Positions 49,049 through 60,100 of a DNA stretch of 64,000 nt are shown here, piece by piece. Numbering within the stretch: the stretch's first letter is position 1; the number at the start of each line of letters is the position of its first letter. Made by a program: the position numbers and the translations under genes. Source of the stretch: Xiphophorus maculatus (taxonomy: Eukaryota > Chordata > Actinopteri > Cyprinodontiformes > Poeciliidae); assembly GCF_002775205.1 (NCBI RefSeq), contig NC_036444.1:434001-498000 (forward strand). The letters run 5' to 3'. The notes under the pieces were generated by a model that was not told the DNA's origin, ran no database searches, and saw only the letters and a program-made list of their open reading frames with translations.

Positions 49049-52000
49049 ATGGAGGACAGCGACGGAGAAGATGTTACACCGGAGCTTCCGCTGGAGGTGA
49101 GTTCATGTTCCACTTCATTCAGCAACAGGTAACAGGTGATCGGGGTTCAGCGTCAGTTCAGAAATCATTCATTCATCCTAAATTAAAGAAATGTAACGTT
49201 TTGTAACTCATATCATCAAAGAGTCGTTGTGGATAGTGATGCTGTGTGCAGGAAGGAGCTCCAGTAGCAGTCAGTCTTCCAGCGAATCTGAATAAGCCTC
49301 TGACTGAAAGCTGCTGCTGCTGGACAGTCTCATGCTAACATGCTAACAACTCTGCATCCAGGCAGCAGAGACGACATTCCACGGCAACGTGATGACATCA
49401 TCAGCTATTAACACATCTGCTAATCCAGCTCCTTTGCTTTAGCTGCTGCCCTTTAAACCTCTAGAGACATGTTGGATATGGAGCCTCCTTTTCTACTCCT
49501 CCCGGATTTGGGGTCAAAGTTCATGTTCTATTTGAGCTTTTGAGACGCTAATCAGCTGCTCCAAGTTGTAAAACCATACCTTGTTGCCACGGTTACACAT
49601 TATGACAACTGTCCTAAAGTAAAGGAGTAAAACTCCTTCCTGCAGCTCAGCATCCAGAACCAGAGGGAAGAAAGAAAGGCATGCCCACAGCATGATGCTG
49701 CCGCCACCGTGTTTCACCACAGGATGATGTGTTCAGGAAACACGATGTTCTCAATGTTTGTTTACGTTTTTGGGACCAGAGCAGCTTCTTCTGCACCATG
49801 GCAGGAGATTCCTTCTCAGTTGTTTTATTGCTGTTGTTGCTTCCTGTCCTCCAGGACCAGGGCTCCAGGTTAGCACTGGAGCTAATTTAGCTTCCGGGTT
49901 AGCACTGGAGCTAATTTAGCTTCCTGGTTAGCGCTGGAGCTAATTTAGCTTCCAGGTTAGCGCTGGAGCTGATTTAGCTTCCAGGTTAGCACTGGAGCTA
50001 ATTTAGCTTCCGGGTTAGCACTGGAGCTAATTTAGCTTCCTGGTTAGCGCTGGAGCTGATTTAGCTTCCAGGTTAGCACTGGAGCTAATTTAGCTTCCTG
50101 GTTAGCGCTGGAGCTGATTTAGCTTCCAGGTTAGCACTGGAGCTAATTTAGCTTCCTGGTTAGCGCTGGAGCTAATTTAGCTTCCAGGTTAGCGCTGGAG
50201 CTGATTTAGCTTCCAGGTTAGCACTGGAGCTAATTTAGCTTCCTGGTTAGCGCTGGAGCTAATTTAGCTTCCAGGTTAGCGCTGGAGCTAATTTAGCTTC
50301 CAGGTTAGCGCTGGAGCTGATTTAGCTTCCTGGTCTGAAGGCGATATCAATAAATCCATCTTTCTGTCGCTTCAGGTTCTAGTTTACGTCCTGAGTTTTC
50401 TCCACTTCGCAGACAGGAAGGAAGCGTCGCTGGTGTGCCGCAGCTGGTATGCCGCCAGCCAGGACCTGCGCTTCCAGGTGACCCCGCCCCCTGCAGGTGA
50501 AGTGGGAAGCTGCGGCCTCCTCTAACCGCCGCTGTCTGTGTGCAGAAGGACGTGACCTTCAGCTTCCCGGCCTCGGCGGCGGCGCTGGCGCTGGTGGGCA
50601 ACCTGGCCCGGCGGCGGCGCTGCAGTCTGAGGATCAGCCAGCTGGACGGCTTCGGCGTCTCCAGGTCGCTGCTGCTGCAGGTAAGACCTGTTGGTCTCAC
50701 TGCCAGACGACCTCTGACCCCAGGCTGGTACAATCTACCTGCTGTTAAGATGTAAAACCTGCAGTTTGGACTGATGAGGTTAAAGTTCAATGTACTGATG
50801 ATGACATCATCATCATGGCGGCCGGAAAGGAAACCATGACAAGCGTTTTATTCCCTCAGTTAGAATAAAACTTGTGGAAACTGAAAATGGTTTGTTCCAC
50901 TGAGCTGGACGGAAGCTTTCATCAATCTAGACTGGAGTGGAAGGGCCACAACCGCTGGGCCCCCTGGCCACCACCGCTGGGCCCCCTGGTCACATGTTGG
51001 GCCCCCTGGTCACATGTTGGGCCCCCTGGTCACATGTTGGGTCCCCTGGCCACATGTTGGGCCCCCTGGCCACATGTTGGGCCCCCTGGCCACCACCGCT
51101 GGGCCCCCTGGTCACATGTTGGGCCCCCTGGTCACATGTTGGGCCCCCTGGCCACATGTTGGGCCCCCTGGCCACCACCGCTGGGCCCCCTGGTCACATG
51201 TTGGGCCCCCTGGTCACATGTTGGGTCCCCTGGCCACCACCGCTGGGCCCCCTGGCCTGCACCATCCCATAATATCCGAGTCAGCATGCTCAGCTCTGCC
51301 GCCTTCCTTTGACCTCTGACCTGTGGGCTCTGTGGAACAGTCCAATCCTCCTGTGAGTGAAGGTGTCGTTCTTCCTCGCTCCTCTTCCTCAGGTGGGCGA
51401 GTGTCTCGGCCCGCGGCTGGAGGGCCTGGCGCTGCCCGGCAGCAGCATCACGGAGGCCTCGCTGCTGGCGCTGCTGCCGCGCCTCACCGCGCTGCGCCGC
51501 CTCGACCTGCGCGGCCTGGACAGCCTCTTCATGTCCGGAGCCTTCCTGTCCAGGGAGGAGCACCGGCGGCAGGTACGGCGGCCATGTTGGAAGCCGGCTG
51601 GCCACGCCCCCGACGCCTTCTGGTGGCCTGGAAAACCAAAAAGTTCCAGCTGCTGAGCCTTATGCAGTTTAAAAAGATACAAGATCTGAATAAACTTGAT
51701 AAGATGGAGAAATTTTCTCTAAAGATGATTTTAAATGACAAATGAAGTTTCCTTCGTCTGATAACGACACGTTTATGCAAATATAAAAACATTTTACAGG
51801 AAAACTAAATGCATGAGTTAAAAAAATAAAATATTAAAGTTTCCATGTGTCGCCTCTGAGCAGCAGTTTTAATATTCATCCTAAAATCAAAGCAGGGATC
51901 CAAGTTATTGATTATGAGTTAATCTAAACTGATCGATCTGATCAATCATTAGTGATTGATAAGCGGTAAAGCCGAGGCTAAATTTTATACTTTTATACAT

Positions 52001-52923
52001 TTATGTCGAGTGTATTAAATGCAGTTTTTCTCACATTTTTGAATTCAGACGTAACAGCAACACATTAAAATATTTTATAAACATATATATGTTATTTATG
52101 TTTAACATGTTAAAATAAATGTCAATATTTCTGTTTCATTCTCTCAATCTCAGCATCAGGCTGGTTTTATCGTCTCTGCTCCATAGTTCATATTTAAATA
52201 TTCCTCTATGCTTTGAGAAATAAATTTTTCTTCTGGTTTGAAGACTTGAGGCTGTCGGCTCTGTGGCGCCCCTGCTGGCTGGAGCCCTTAACTGCAGCTC
52301 TTCATCATTTTACAGATTAAAAACTTCATAAAAATGCACAGCAGATGTTTTTGCAGTCAGAATAAATATGAATAAAGCAGCTGGAACATTTCAAACTCAT
52401 CTGAACGGTTTTCAGACTCTTGATGTTCGGGTTTCCTGTCCCGGTTCTGCTGCAGGTCCGCTCGGCTCTGAGCGGCCTGGAGGAGCTGGACCTGTCCGAT
52501 CTGCGCTACCTGTCCGACCTCACCTTCACCCGGCTGACCGGCTGCACGCCGCGCCTGCGCCGCCTGGCGCTGGCCGGCTGCCACATCGCCTTCGAGTTTG
52601 ACCCGTACGGCGGCCGGCCGACCGGCGCCGGGGAGGATTCGTCCGCCCTGCTGTCACTGCGCAACCTGCGGCGCCTGCTGGCGCAGCAGCGCGCCACGCT
52701 GCGGGAGCTGGACCTCAGCAGGACTGCCGTCACACCCGAGTCTCTGCGCGTCATCGCTCAGGTGAGCCGGGGGTCAGGCTGCAGGTCAGAGGTCAGCTCG
52801 GAAGAGGCCCAGTTCTTCAGGCCCGTTACTTACGAGGGTTCCGGTCCAGAGACTAAACTAATCCTGTTAAACTGAAGCGATCGATCCAGATGGACTAATT
52901 ACCGAACTAATCGTCAACTCATG

Positions 52924-52956
<33 letters not shown>

Positions 52957-55900
52957 CTGATGCACAGAAAAAGCTGAAATAAGAGCAGAAATGATAGAAA
53001 CCTAAAAAATAAAGATTCTCACATTAATCACCTTTAGCATCCAGATATTAGTCAGTTAATCAATAATTGTTTCATCATCCTTAATGATCGGAGTTCATTA
53101 AAGAAATTATGTTTTAGACTTTTAGGCAAAAAATGTTGAATTACAAAAACAAGTGAAATTATTTATTTGGATGTTTTTCTGTTTCTAATGTATAAAATAA
53201 GTTTAGTTTCTTCTGTAGAGGAATGTTCAGTGTTTCTTAAAGTGACGTTTATCTGTCAGGAATGCTCCAGTACGCTCACTGGAACAGAACCAGTACGCTC
53301 ACTGGAACAGAACCAGTACGCTCACTGGAACAGAACCAGTACGCTCACTGGTCAGACTGTGTTGCAGGTGGACGGTTTGGTTCTGGAGGAGCTGCGGCTG
53401 CAGGGCTGCAGGGAGCTGACGGACCGCTCCGTGGAGGTTCTGCTGCAGCAGCAGCGCAGCCTGCGGCGGCTGGACCTCAGTGGCTGCACGGAGCTCAGCG
53501 GCCGCTCGGTGCAGGCGGCGGCGCGCGGCCTGCGGGCGCTGACGCAGCTGTCCTTGTCCCGGGACTGGAGGATCACTGAGAGAGGTCAGGCAAGGTCGCC
53601 ACCCAGGAACGCCTGGTTCGGTTCTGATCCGGCCTTTATGGGTTCTGATTGGTTCTGATCAGGTCTGGCCGAGCTGCTGTCTCTGCCCTCCCTCCAGTCT
53701 CTGGATCTGTCCGAGTGTCTCCAGGTCAGCGGGGCGGAGCTTATCAGTGGCCTGACTCCGCCCAGCGCCGCCCGGGCCCGGCTCAGGGTTCTCAACCTGA
53801 GGAGCTGCACCTACCTTAGGGTCAGTGGGTCAAAGGTTCTGCTTCCTTCTGCGGGGAACCCACCAATCAGCCGCTCTCTCTGCAGGACGCAGCGGTGTTG
53901 TCGCTCTCGCAGCTCCTGGCCGACTCCCTGCTGGAGCTGGACCTGACGTCCTGCATCAACGTGACGGACCTGTCGGTGTGCGCCATCGCCACCTACCTGC
54001 AGCGGCTGCAGGTGCTGCGGTTGGGTTGGTGCAAGGAGGTCAGCGACTGGGGTCTGCTGGGCGTGGCGCAGGAGAGCCGAAGTGAGCCGCACGACGGGAT
54101 GGTGAGACCCCGCCTGCAGCCCCGCAGCAGCAGCAGCAGCAGTTCGCTGCGCCTCTGATCGCTGCTGCTGTGTGTTTCTCAGGGAGAAGGCGGCCCCAGC
54201 TTCACCCGGACGTTCGGAAACATGGGCTTCTTCCAGCCGCCCCGCATGCCGTTTGAGGAGCGCCCCAAGCTGGCGACACTGAACCAGCTGCAGCAGCTGC
54301 AGCAGCAGCAGGCCGGAGCGTCGCTGCTGCAGCTGCAGAGGCTACAGGAGCTGGACCTGTCGGCCTGCGCCAGGCTCACCGACTGCAGCATCACACAGGT
54401 GAGAGGAGAACAGGAAGGTTAGCATGAGCAGGCTAGCATGGTCACATGATCACAGGAACCCGTCTGGAGGCTAAAATGATCCAGAATCAATCGGTTTAGT
54501 TTAAACTTTAAAATCTCCAAAACAAATCGTCTGCACTCGACATTTAATCTGATTTAAAATCCCAGTGAAATGAAAAAACGGTTTCTCCAGAGTTCTGGCC
54601 AGACTGTGAGTTTTTCCTTGGAATATTCCTGTTTTCTACAAACAGTTACAAAGTTAGATCTGTGACCTATGACCTTCAGTTGGTACTTCCTGTTTCCTGT
54701 CCCAGGTGGTCCGTTTCCCGGAGCTGCAGCGTCTGTCGCTGTGCATGCTGCCGGAGCTCAGCGACGCCGGCCTGGCGGCGGTCGGCCGCAGCTGCCGCAG
54801 CCTCACCAGCCTGGCGCTCAGCCACTGTCCCGGAATCAGCGACGGCGGCGTGGCGCGGGCCGCGCCCTTCCTGCAGCGCCTGCAGCACCTGCAGCTCGCC
54901 TGCTGCAGCAACATCACCGACAGGTAGGGGCAGTCCTCCTCACGTGACCCCTGACCTCCTGCAGGCTCTGCCTCTATGGCAGGCCGGTTCCAGCTATCTG
55001 AAAATGACATCATCATTCTGAACGATGATTTCAGAGAAGAAGAAATCACGCCACCAGATTCTCTGGAGTGTTACACATCTGTAATTACATCAAATATCTA
55101 ATGTAATTATGAGAAATTAATTATGATTTTTAGATTAGGAATTTTATCGTCAGGCCCCCTAGTGCTGCCACTGAGCTGCCCAAACATCTGCCTGCAGAAT
55201 TTTGGGTTTCCTGAACAAAATATTGAGAAAATCCTTCAGAAATCTGGAAACAATTTCTTGTTTCTTCTCTTCTGACAAACATAACCGTAACAAAGTCTTG
55301 AAGAGGTAAAACCTGTCGACACATCAACCAGCTGAAAACGAAGCAATCCAAAAATCCTTTCATCTCAATTTCAAATGTTAAATAAATCTGTAACGTTTTG
55401 AAAGAGTAATTATTCCACATGTCAGTGATGTAATCCTGACCAGTCAGATTGTCAATTCAAATGCAGAAATAGAAATTATATATTGAATTCATTTGGAGAA
55501 AGTCAAAGTTCCAGTTCATCATGATTTTCCTTCAGCAGTGGAGTCTTGTGCAGTGAATATAAATGTAACATTTACCATTTATTTTTGCTCCAGTTGAATC
55601 TTATCTGTCTAAAAATACATTAACTAGTCATACTTGAGATTATGACTAGTCTGAACAAAAATTTACTTCCTTACTAGTCATAATTTATCTGAAATATGTT
55701 TCAGTAATTAGTTGCAGATGTGACGAATTAAAGCCTCCGTATGTAAATCTGATGTCATTCATACCTGTCAGAATATAAGGTCCGATGTGAACCGGTTTCA
55801 GAATGTCAAAGTCCTGAAGCTGATTTTATGCTAAACTGGCCTGCCGTACATCCTGTCGTCTGCAGGACGCTGCACCTGCTCATGCGGCACTGCGGACGCC

Positions 55901-56034
55901 TGAAGACGCTCGACGTGTCCAGATGTAAAAACATCTCCATGACGACGGTGGACCTCCTCCAATCACAGCTGCCGTTTCTGGAAAACGTCCATCACAAGCT
56001 GATTGGTGCGGCAGACCTGATGCTGACTGACTGA
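49049..56034 (+). CDS. fbxl9: F-box and leucine-rich repeat protein 9 (LRRC29-like), eleven exons
   Basis: Predicted substrate adaptor of an SCF (SKP1-CUL1-F-box) ubiquitin ligase. Exons: 49049-49096, 50376-50477, 50546-50680, 51393-51572, 52456-52761, 53368-53584, 53663-53820, 53886-54101, 54183-54398, 54706-54923, 55866-56034. The phases join exactly, giving 654 aa. The start MEDSDGEDVTPELPLE is short and acidic. Exon 2 holds the F-box core (VLVYVLSFLHFADRKEASLV, then CRSWY). The rest is a long series of cysteine-containing LRRs, for example LEELRLQGCRELTDRSVEVL, LLELDLTSCINVTDLSV, LQRLSLCMLPELSDAGLAAV and LKTLDVSRCKNISMTTVDLL. Exon 9 contains a Gln-rich insert. Adjacent elmo3 matches the LRRC29-ELMO3 neighbourhood in mammals and supports the assignment; the name itself rests on domain layout plus synteny. 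Confidence 0.82.
49514..49740 (-). mobile_element. Tc1-like transposase remnant in fbxl9 intron 1
   Basis: On the minus strand a 68-codon frame opens with MVKHGGGSIMLWACLSF, the GGGSIMLWGC motif of Tc1/mariner-type transposases of fish. The following residues (FRTVVIMCNRGNK) no longer match well. No terminal repeats are visible, so this is a fossil fragment. Confidence 0.6.
49866..50335. repeat. 29-bp minisatellite in fbxl9 intron 1
   Basis: About 16 tandem copies of a unit with GGTTAGCACTGGAGCTAATT followed by TAGCTTCC. Variation is mainly AC/GC, TAAT/TGAT and the CCGGG/CCTGG/CCAGG junction. The array ends about 40 bases before the exon 2 acceptor. Confidence 0.95.
50955..51262. repeat. 20-bp minisatellite in fbxl9 intron 3
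   Basis: Tandem GGGCCCCCTGGTCACATGTT units, interspersed with a CACCACCGCT variant, about 15 copies in total. Confidence 0.93.
52922..52957. repeat. (AATC)n microsatellite
   Basis: About nine AATC units in fbxl9 intron 5. Confidence 0.85.
53266..53352. repeat. 23-bp minisatellite before fbxl9 exon 6
   Basis: About four tandem copies of AGTACGCTCACTGGAACAGA plus ACC, ending about 16 bases before the exon 6 acceptor. Confidence 0.9.
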
Positions 56035-56564
56035 AGCTGCAACTGGAGCTTTTAGACGCACTGATGAGTTTTTATTGCTCATTTAAAACCAGAGAAGAAA
56101 TGATGTTAAGATTTATTTAAAATGATTTCTATGAATGAATGTAGAAACTCAGAGCAGCAGGATCTGCTTCGAATATTAACTTAAAGTTTATGAATTATTT
56201 TCTGATTCTGTTAATCAGATCGGTGTTTCTGTCGACCTTTGACCCAGCGGGCAGCCGGTTCTGGCCGTGACAGCTCAGGATCCCGACGCTCCTCCTGGAT
56301 CATTCCACTTCCTCCACTTCCTGTTCCGACTTGGTACTTCCTGTCAGCTCAGGAAAAACCCGGGAACTCAGTTGATCATGAATCGCTGGATAAATGAAGG
56401 AAACGTTCTGGTTCTGATCCGTCTGCAGGAATCAGCTGGAACATGGTTTCAGTTTCATTGATAAACTTTTGGTGAACAGAAGAAAATCCAGTAAAACTTT
56501 GATGCTTTTTCTACTTTGCTGTTTGTTTCTTCAGCTTTACTAATGTTCAGACTAAAAGATGAAA

Positions 56565-56570
56565 AATAAA
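56565..56570 (+). terminator. Likely fbxl9 poly(A) signal
   Basis: AATAAA 531 bases after the fbxl9 stop, followed by a T-rich stretch. Confidence 0.6.
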
Positions 56571-56591
56571 GTAGGTTTCTAATTCAAACTG

Positions 56592-56597
56592 TTTATT
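56592..56597 (-). terminator. Likely elmo3 poly(A) signal
   Basis: AATAAA on the minus strand, about 580 bases past the elmo3 stop codon. It faces the fbxl9 signal at a distance of 21 bases. Confidence 0.55.
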
Positions 56598-57178
56598 GGT
56601 GTAAATTCATAAAAAGCATTAAAGTGAAATCAGTTGAAATGAACCGACTGAACGTTTCAGTCACACGTACCGAATAACCGCCTCGCTTAGAGTCACAACA
56701 CGTCGTCAGCATCATACAGGAAAAATCTCATTCGGTACAAAATCTGTTGAAACTGAAGCAAAAAAGCTCCACAGTTTCTGAACCGCACAGAAATATAACA
56801 GTTTCATTCGCTGCGGCGCCAGAACCGTTTTCTAAAAGTCTGGAGCGTTTGGGCCGAACTGGAGCAACGCAACAATTCTTCGAATGTAAAGACACTTTAA
56901 ATGCATCGTCACACAAGCAGCCGCAATGCTGAAGCAGGAAGAGCCAGGAAAACCGGGAAAAGCAGGAAGAACCAGGAAGTACCAGGAAGTACCAGAGTCT
57001 CCTGGCAGCTGGAAACGGGTCAGCTGCTGCTTTCGGAATTAAACCTGGTTCTGCAGGAAGATCTGGATCGGTTCAACAGAACCGCCCTCAATAAAGAGCT
57101 AAAATCTGTCAGATAAGAAGAGGAGCAGGGACGGACGGGCCAGAACCCGTCCAGAACCAGAACCCGTCCAGAGATGGC

Positions 57179-60100
57179 CTACTGCTCCGTCTGGCTGAAG
57201 TCGTAGCAGAAGTTGTAGTTGCTGGGCGGTTTGGGCACGGCGGGGGCGCTGTCCGGGATGGCGACGTTCTCCAGGTCCAGGAGGCGGAGCTTAATCTCCA
57301 TGGACAGCAGGATCTCCAGCTCGCTGCGCATCGACTCGCTGCTCATGTCCCGGCCCAGCAGGACGCTCAGTCCGTCCGTCCACAGGCAGAACTGACGGGA
57401 CGGACACGTCAGGACCAGCAGGGGGTGCAGGCGGCGCAACGAGGGTCGGTCATACTCACGTCTGTCCTGGAGGGGGCGATGAAGTTCAGGCTGCACTCCT
57501 CCACATCGTAGGTGATGCTGAAGGCCAAATCCAGGACTTCCTGCAGCAGAAGAAGACGACGGCTTTAACTCACCGTCTGACAGCAGGGAAACCAGAGAAG
57601 AAGAAGCAGACTGACCTTGGTCTGCTTGCCCTTGTTCTCCTTCATGTGGGGACAGTCCTTCCCGGTCAGCAAACCTTTGATATCCGCCACGGGGACTGGA
57701 GGGACAATCAGAGGAAACATGACGCGCTGCATTCAGCACAAACTGATCAATCCAGTAAATAGGTCCAGAAGTATGGAGTGAAAATAGTGTCAAAAAGATT
57801 TGTGCGTGCGTAAAAAGATTTGTAAACCTTAAAAATAAAATACATGTTGAAAAAGTACACACAAATCACCTGGTACGCACACACAAAACTGCAGTTACAC
57901 ACAAATCCGGTTACGAGTGCACAACTATTTTTGAGACTCATTTCACGCCTCGGTGGAAGCTCCAAGATTTGTGTGTAGATGGTGCGTTTACATGCTAGTA
58001 AAAGCTGGGACATCTGAGTTTTCTTCGGAACTGTTTCTTTTTTCCATAGTTCAATACGTATTTCTCTCTTTACTTGTCTCGTGGCTTAGACATATTTTTG
58101 TGAGAGAAAAATACATACGTCATTACACCCACGTCTACTTTTTAATACTATAAGATTGTTTATATATGAATCCGCATTTGGGACCTATACAACTGTAATT
58201 ACTTGGGTAAAAAATTCAACCACTAGGTGGTGGAAGTTTATTCCGCTCTGACTGGGAAAAGCCTTCATTCAAACTGAGAGAAGAAACAAGAGAATGGCGG
58301 GTCAGCCGAGTGATCGTGTTCCTGGTCTACCGTCCGAAGTAAGTGGAAGTTAAAATTTGCACGTTTTACTGACCGTTGTAATGCGTATTTTTTAGATTAT
58401 TTCAGATTACGTTTTACGTTTCAAGTAGTTCGACCCAAAGTTCTCGCCCTTCTATGTTAGCAATAGCTCATGTCTACGTTAGCTAAGCTACTATTAGTCC
58501 TCATTAGCATCGGTACAGTTTAACACAGTATCTTCCTGGCCTATTACAGCTATGTCTACGTTTATCACCAGGCTCAGTCAATACACTGTCAATACAGTAA
58601 TTTATCATAAGTTTGACATTATTAGCACTTTTTGAGGACAATAGAAATATAATTTCACTAGATGGCTACAATTACAATTTAGTTAATGTGAAGCACAACT
58701 TAACATATTATCTGTCCAAAAATGTAAGTCATCACATGGAAGTAATGAGAAATGTGGTTTGCTCATAATGTAGTAACAGAAATATTAATATTTTAAAGAT
58801 TCAGCCGAGTTACTACACTTATATTCAGCTGCTTACAAGTGACTCAGTGTTGGATGAGGTTATATTTTCAAAATTTGAAATATTGATGATCTGCATGAAA
58901 CTAATATAAAAAACGGTGCAGATGTATATGTATGGCATAGAATACATTTGTACATTTGTTAAGAGATGTTCTACTGGTACGAAAGCAATGACCATCATAT
59001 TCCAGGAAGAAATGTAGAGAAGAGTAAATCTTAAGTGATTACAGTAAGATATAAAATATATAGGTGATAGACGAAACATAAGTCTGTAGCAGAACTAAAA
59101 AAAAATTTAAATCAAAAACTACAATTAGTGAGGAGAACTGGGATGAATCCTTCAAATAATAAAAGACGTCACCTAAGCCTACATTATTGTCGGCATCATA
59201 AAAATAGCTGAGCCTGGTGATAAACGTAGACATAGCTGTAATGGGCCAGGAAGATACTGTGTTAAACTGGACCGATGCTAATGAGGACTAATAGTAGCTT
59301 AGCTAACGTAGACATGAGCTATTGCTAACATAGAAGGGCGAGAACTTTGGGTCGAACTACTTGAAACGTAAAACGTAATCTGAAATAATCTAAAAAATAC
59401 GCATTACAACGGTCAGTAAAACGTGCAAATTTTAACTTCCACTTACTTCGGACGGTAGACCAGGAACACGATCACTCGGCTGACCCGCCATTCTCTTGTT
59501 TCTTCTCTCAGTTTGAATGAAGGCTTTTCCCAGTCAGAGCGGAATAAACTTCCACCACCTAGTGGTTGAATTTTTTACCCAAGTAATTACAGTTGTATAG
59601 GTCCCAAATGCGGATTCATATATAAACAATCTTATAGTATTAAAAAGTAGACGTGGGTGTAATGACGTATGTATTTTTCTCTCACAAAAATATGTCTAAG
59701 CCACGAGACAAGTAAAGAGAGAAATACGTATTGAACTATGGAAAAAAGAAACAGTTCCGAAGAAAACTCAGATGTCCCAGCTTTTACTAGCATGTAAACG
59801 CACCATCTACACACAAATCTTGGAGCTTCCACCGAGGCGTGAAATGAGTCTCAAAAATAGTTGTGCACTCGTAACCGGATTTGTGTGTAACTGCAGTTTT
59901 GTGTGTGCGTACCAGGTGATTTGTGTGTACTTTTTCAACATGTATTTTATTTTTAAGGTTTACAAATCTTTTTACGCACGCACAAATCTTTTTGACACTA
60001 TTTTCACTCCATACAGAAGCCTCCAATGCTGTGACATCATCATGTAGGCTGTCCCTCATTGGTTAAACAGGGAGTGTTGTAGCCTATTAAGAATTATATT

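Larger units (their letters stand above)
56035..57178. other. Convergent 3'UTRs of fbxl9 and elmo3
   Basis: No coding sequence. fbxl9 (+) has AATAAA at 56565-56570. elmo3 (-) has its reverse complement TTTATT at 56592-56597. Cleavage 15-30 bases past each signal would put both ends in the same few dozen bases. Confidence 0.6.

Noticed and set aside
50872-51319. Several overlapping frames rich in GPPGHMLGPLA-like repeats
   Set aside because: They are produced by the 20-bp minisatellite in fbxl9 intron 3. The 20-bp period cycles through all frames.
57772-60013. Assembly artefact producing a false palindrome
   Set aside because: The 630-bp unique spacer, the small differences between arms and the CAGAAG duplication outside both ends favour a real inserted element, though long reads would settle it.
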